Below are positions 6,594-8,889 of a DNA stretch of 8,889 nt, piece by piece. A model generated the notes under the pieces. That model saw nothing but the letters and a program-made list of their open reading frames with translations, made no database searches and was not told the origin of the DNA. The DNA is from Legionellaceae bacterium. Lineage in GTDB: Bacteria; Pseudomonadota; Gammaproteobacteria; Legionellales; Legionellaceae. Position 1 is the stretch's first letter; the number at the start of each line of letters is the position of its first letter. The stretch spans positions 1 to 8,889 of the forward strand of contig CANISA010000047.1 in NCBI GenBank assembly GCA_947470005.1, read 5' to 3'. The position numbers and the translations under genes were made by a program.

Positions 6594-7208
6594 ATGTCAG
6601 CTAAAACCACCCGAGGACACATGGCTTATTTGAGTCTCGCGTCCTGTTTGCTTGTCGGTTGCTTTCATCCCCCATTCAACGGTTTCAAACCGGATCTGCG
6701 CCCCATCGGCCCAAGCTCTGTTTCTCCTCAAATGCGTGAGAGCGCCATCATCAAACTGCTTCGTCGCCAAGAGATTGAATATGTTAAATACGGCGACATG
6801 CGAACACTCATCATTCCAACGGATCGCTATTTTGTTTTTAATACGCCTCATTTGAATGAGATTTGTTACCCTGGCCTCAATGACATTATCTTGCTCCTCA
6901 GAACGCATCCTTACAACACCATTTACGTCGCTGCATTCGGCGACAACGTTGGCTCGCGCGAGCACAAAGACAAATTAACCCAAGCTCGAGCGGAAACCAT
7001 GCTTACCTTCTTGTGGGCAAATAACATGACAGCTGAACTATTAAAGGCCGAAGGATATGGCGATCAATTCGAGATAGGTGATAACCAACTGGTTCATGCC
7101 AGTGCATACAATCGCCGAATCGAAATTCAATGGACCATAAAAACGCGCGAACGCGCCCACGCAACAAGTGCCTATGCGCCAGTGCCTGCGTCCATGATGA
7201 CAAAGTGA
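6594..7208 (+). CDS. icmN: Dot/Icm type IVB secretion lipoprotein IcmN/DotK (OmpA-like peptidoglycan-binding)
   Basis: Predicted outer-membrane lipoprotein of 204 residues. In Legionella, IcmN/DotK is part of the Dot/Icm outer-membrane core complex and is thought to tie it to peptidoglycan. A lipobox, LLVGC, puts the lipidated Cys at position 23, followed by FHPPFNGFKPD, which resembles the N terminus I recall for IcmN. The OmpA-like domain spans about 65-180: IIPTDRYFVFN, ICYPGLNDIILLL (90-102), GDNVGS (116-121), and a C-terminal NRRIEIQW (173-180). D117 and R132, 15 residues apart, sit where OmpA-like domains bind diaminopimelate. The linker between Cys23 and the domain is only about 40 residues. 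The flanking genes are kup (divergent) and dam (same strand, 44 bp on), with no other dot/icm gene visible. A generic OmpA-family lipoprotein is the alternative, but the whole-length resemblance to IcmN makes that less likely. No sequence search was run. Confidence 0.75.
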   Translation: MSAKTTRGHMAYLSLASCLLVGCFHPPFNGFKPDLRPIGPSSVSPQMRESAIIKLLRRQEIEYVKYGDMRTLIIPTDRYFVFNTPHLNEICYPGLNDIILLLRTHPYNTIYVAAFGDNVGSREHKDKLTQARAETMLTFLWANNMTAELLKAEGYGDQFEIGDNQLVHASAYNRRIEIQWTIKTRERAHATSAYAPVPASMMTK

Positions 7209-7225
7209 ATAGAAATCAATATACT
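7197..7225 (+). promoter_or_regulatory. Candidate sigma-70 promoter for dam
   Basis: ATGACA (7197-7202, 5/6) and TATACT (7220-7225, 5/6) are spaced exactly 17 nt. The -35 overlaps the end of icmN. Transcription would start around 7231-7234, leaving a leader of about 20 nt. A GATC site at 7228-7231 falls between the -10 and the predicted start point. This is the best promoter match in the window. Confidence 0.5.
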
Positions 7226-7252
7226 TCGATCTGAACAACCCAGTTGATTGCC

Positions 7253-8062
7253 ATGGAAAAAATAAAGCCTTTTTTGAAATGGGCAGGGGGAAAATACCGC
7301 TGCTTAGAGCATGTTTTAAGCTCCCTACCTCAAGCCGAATGCCTTATCGAGCCTTTTGCCGGCTCTGGCGTTGTTTTTTTGAATGCGGCCTATTCTCGAT
7401 ATATCCTTGCAGAAGGAAATAGTGATCTGGTTGCGTTGTTCCTCCTGATACAAGATGACGGAGAGTCGTTTATTGATTTCTGTGAACAATTCTTTTGCCC
7501 GGCCAACAACGAACCTGAACAATACTATACTTTACGCGCTGCATTTAACCACTGCACTGATCCAACGCTTCGCGCTGCGTTGTTTTTATACTTAAACCGC
7601 CACGGGTACAATGGGTTATGTCGATACAACCTGAAGGGTGGGTATAACGTCCCCTTTGGCCGCTATAAAAAACCCTATTTCCCACGAAAAGAACTGCGTG
7701 CTTTTCACCAAAAAAGTCAATGTGCAACGATGGTTCATGCCGATTTTCGCGCTACGTTTGCAAACGCCAATCCAGGCGATGTCATCTACTGTGACCCACC
7801 TTATGCGCCTTTGCCTCAATGCAGTAATTTCTCTTCTTACACCAGTAAAAAATTTGGGGAAGCAGAACAAATCGCCCTCGCCACGTGTGCGATACATTCA
7901 GCCAACCGTGGAATCACGGTCATTATCTCAAACCATGATACCGCGTTTACGCGCCACCATTACCGCAATAGCAACATCAAATCGTTCCCCGTGAGACGAA
8001 GCATCAGCTGCAACACGTCGCAACGCCAGGACGTCAACGAGCTGATCGCCGTTTTTCGTTAA
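7253..8062 (+). CDS. dam: DNA adenine methyltransferase Dam (GATC-specific)
   Basis: N6-adenine methyltransferase using AdoMet, predicted to methylate GATC as E. coli Dam does in mismatch-repair strand marking, replication timing and gene regulation. The 269 residues align end to end with E. coli Dam (278). Visible motifs are FLKWAGGKY (7-15), the AdoMet loop EPFAGSG (33-39), NRHGYNGLCRYN (115-126) with NVPFGRYKKPYF (132-143) for target recognition, the catalytic DPPY (181-184), and VRRSIS (247-252). At position 54, where E. coli has D in ILADINSDL, this protein has ILAEGNSDL, so Glu replaces the Asp known to contact AdoMet ribose. I chose the ATG at 7253 because it aligns exactly with the E. 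coli N terminus; a TTG at 7244 would add three residues. Neither start has a clear Shine-Dalgarno sequence. The stop is 7 bp from that of the convergent MFS gene. Confidence 0.95.
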   Translation: MEKIKPFLKWAGGKYRCLEHVLSSLPQAECLIEPFAGSGVVFLNAAYSRYILAEGNSDLVALFLLIQDDGESFIDFCEQFFCPANNEPEQYYTLRAAFNHCTDPTLRAALFLYLNRHGYNGLCRYNLKGGYNVPFGRYKKPYFPRKELRAFHQKSQCATMVHADFRATFANANPGDVIYCDPPYAPLPQCSNFSSYTSKKFGEAEQIALATCAIHSANRGITVIISNHDTAFTRHHYRNSNIKSFPVRRSISCNTSQRQDVNELIAVFR

Positions 8063-8069
8063 TCAGAGC

Positions 8070-8889
8070 CTAACCATGCGCTTGCTGACGCGGGTGGTCT
8101 TTTAAGAAAAATCCAAGGAAAACCACCAGCAGCAGCGACAGGGGCAGTACAGACAGAGCCCATTGATAATCCATAACACCATAGACATGCTCACCAGCAA
8201 CAACATGTCCCTTACCAAACGTGTCTAACAACACCCCAACCACTGGCTGAAAAACAACACCACCCAGGCTGACAATCATGTTGGTTGCAGCAAAAACAGT
8301 GCCTGAGATCAGTGCTCCGCTGTTTTCTTTGGCCATAATAAACACGAGGATCTCAGTTCCACTAAATAAACCATAGAGAAAAAGCAAACTATTCAATGAA
8401 AACAATGACAAATTTGGGCAATACAAAACCATGCAAATGCAAATCATTGACAAAAATGCGCCAACAACCAGTGGGAAAACACGACGACCGGTTCGATCAG
8501 ACCAATAGCCCGCTAAAGGCGCACCAACTGCCCATCCAAAAAACATCAGCGAAATTGACTTGGCCGCTTCCATTTTTGTCAAATGATGAGCGAGCTCAAG
8601 GTATGATTTTCCCCATAACTCACCAAACACAGACAACGACGTATATAAACAAGCACCCACTAAACCAATCAACCAAACTTGAGGCGACACCAGCACTCGC
8701 CATATGTGGATTAAAAATTCACGGATCGGTTGAGATTTAACCTCTTCCCCGCCCGGCCCATCACGAACCACGAGCAAAATAAAGCACGTTAATATAGCAC
8801 CTAAAACAACCATCATCCCCAACACATGATGAAGCCCCGATGAAACACTCAGTTCCGTAATTTTAATCTCACCATACATTACCCCTGCC
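8070..8889 (-). CDS. MFS transporter, C-terminal half (5' end outside window)
   Basis: The last 272 codons of a major facilitator superfamily permease in the inner membrane. The frame is open through base 8889, so the ATG at 8877-8879 is internal, not the start. What remains fits transmembrane helices 6 to 12: a helix around LGMMVVLGAILTCFILLVV followed by the central-loop motif VRDGPGG, then six more helices. The loop between helices 8 and 9 carries GYWSDRTGRR, the repeat of MFS motif A (G-x3-D-R-x-G-R-R). GELWGKSYL after helix 7 resembles MFS permeases common in Legionella, Coxiella and Francisella, including the Pht type, but the substrate cannot be inferred. The tail ends LKDHPRQQAHG and is cytoplasmic. 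The stop faces the dam stop across 7 bp with no terminator hairpin apparent. Confidence 0.88.
   Translation of the reverse strand, partial: AGVMYGEIKITELSVSSGLHHVLGMMVVLGAILTCFILLVVRDGPGGEEVKSQPIREFLIHIWRVLVSPQVWLIGLVGACLYTSLSVFGELWGKSYLELAHHLTKMEAAKSISLMFFGWAVGAPLAGYWSDRTGRRVFPLVVGAFLSMICICMVLYCPNLSLFSLNSLLFLYGLFSGTEILVFIMAKENSGALISGTVFAATNMIVSLGGVVFQPVVGVLLDTFGKGHVVAGEHVYGVMDYQWALSVLPLSLLLVVFLGFFLKDHPRQQAHG

Noticed and set aside
6597..6965. 122-codon minus-strand frame opposite icmN
   Set aside because: A shadow of the well-supported icmN frame, with no recognisable product.
8063..8110. Possible bidirectional terminator between dam and the MFS gene
   Set aside because: The gap is 7 bp and I could not draw a convincing hairpin; the sequence is mostly coding.
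8877..8879. ATG as the start of the MFS gene
   Set aside because: The frame stays open beyond it to the window edge, and the product would lack helices 1 to 5, so this is an internal Met.
1..8889. CRISPR arrays, tRNA or rRNA genes, insertion sequences, prophage or toxin-antitoxin genes
   Set aside because: No regularly spaced repeats, transposase motifs or RNA gene signatures were seen, and nearly all DNA is occupied by identifiable protein genes.

Overview
The window looks like a chromosomal segment of a Gram-negative gammaproteobacterium. The best lineage clue is the lipoprotein gene at 6594-7208, which I read as icmN/dotK, an outer-membrane-complex component of the Dot/Icm (type IVB) secretion system of Legionellales (Legionella, Coxiella, Rickettsiella and relatives). 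The other genes fit that group: a KMSKS-type tyrosyl-tRNA synthetase beside an OapA/LysM-M23 endopeptidase, a non-sporulation spmA-spmB pair, a DUF1460 papain-like hydrolase, a Kup potassium permease, a Dam methylase and an MFS transporter. Placement below the order level is inference.

Layout. 1-788 (-) is the N-terminal two thirds of tyrS, cut by the window edge. A 149-bp divergent spacer with back-to-back promoter candidates separates it from an envelope-anchored M23 peptidoglycan endopeptidase (938-2272, +). The endopeptidase converges, with 8 bp between stops, on the spmA-spmB operon (3416 to 2281, -), whose two genes overlap by 4 bp. Divergent from spmA across about 60 bp is a secreted DUF1460 protein (3480-4511, +). 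Its 3' end overlaps the 3' end of kup (6399 to 4486, -) by 26 bp. A 194-bp divergent spacer leads to icmN (6594-7208, +), followed by dam (7253-8062, +), which appears to have its own promoter. dam converges with 7 bp to spare on the C-terminal half of an MFS transporter (8889 to 8070, -), whose start lies outside the window.

Functional reading. Three products act in or on the cell envelope and peptidoglycan: the M23 endopeptidase, the DUF1460 hydrolase and the peptidoglycan-binding lipoprotein IcmN. Three others are membrane proteins (SpmA/SpmB, Kup, MFS). tyrS and dam are housekeeping. The region is gene dense, with almost no spare DNA at convergent ends. I saw no transposase, phage gene, tRNA, CRISPR array or rRNA, and no stretch over 300 bp without a gene.

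The most interesting points are icmN standing alone between kup and dam rather than within a dot/icm cluster, GATC (Dam target) sites inside the candidate icmN and dam promoter regions, and an Asp-to-Glu change at the AdoMet-contact position of Dam. I found no convincing evidence of a wholly new multi-gene system here.
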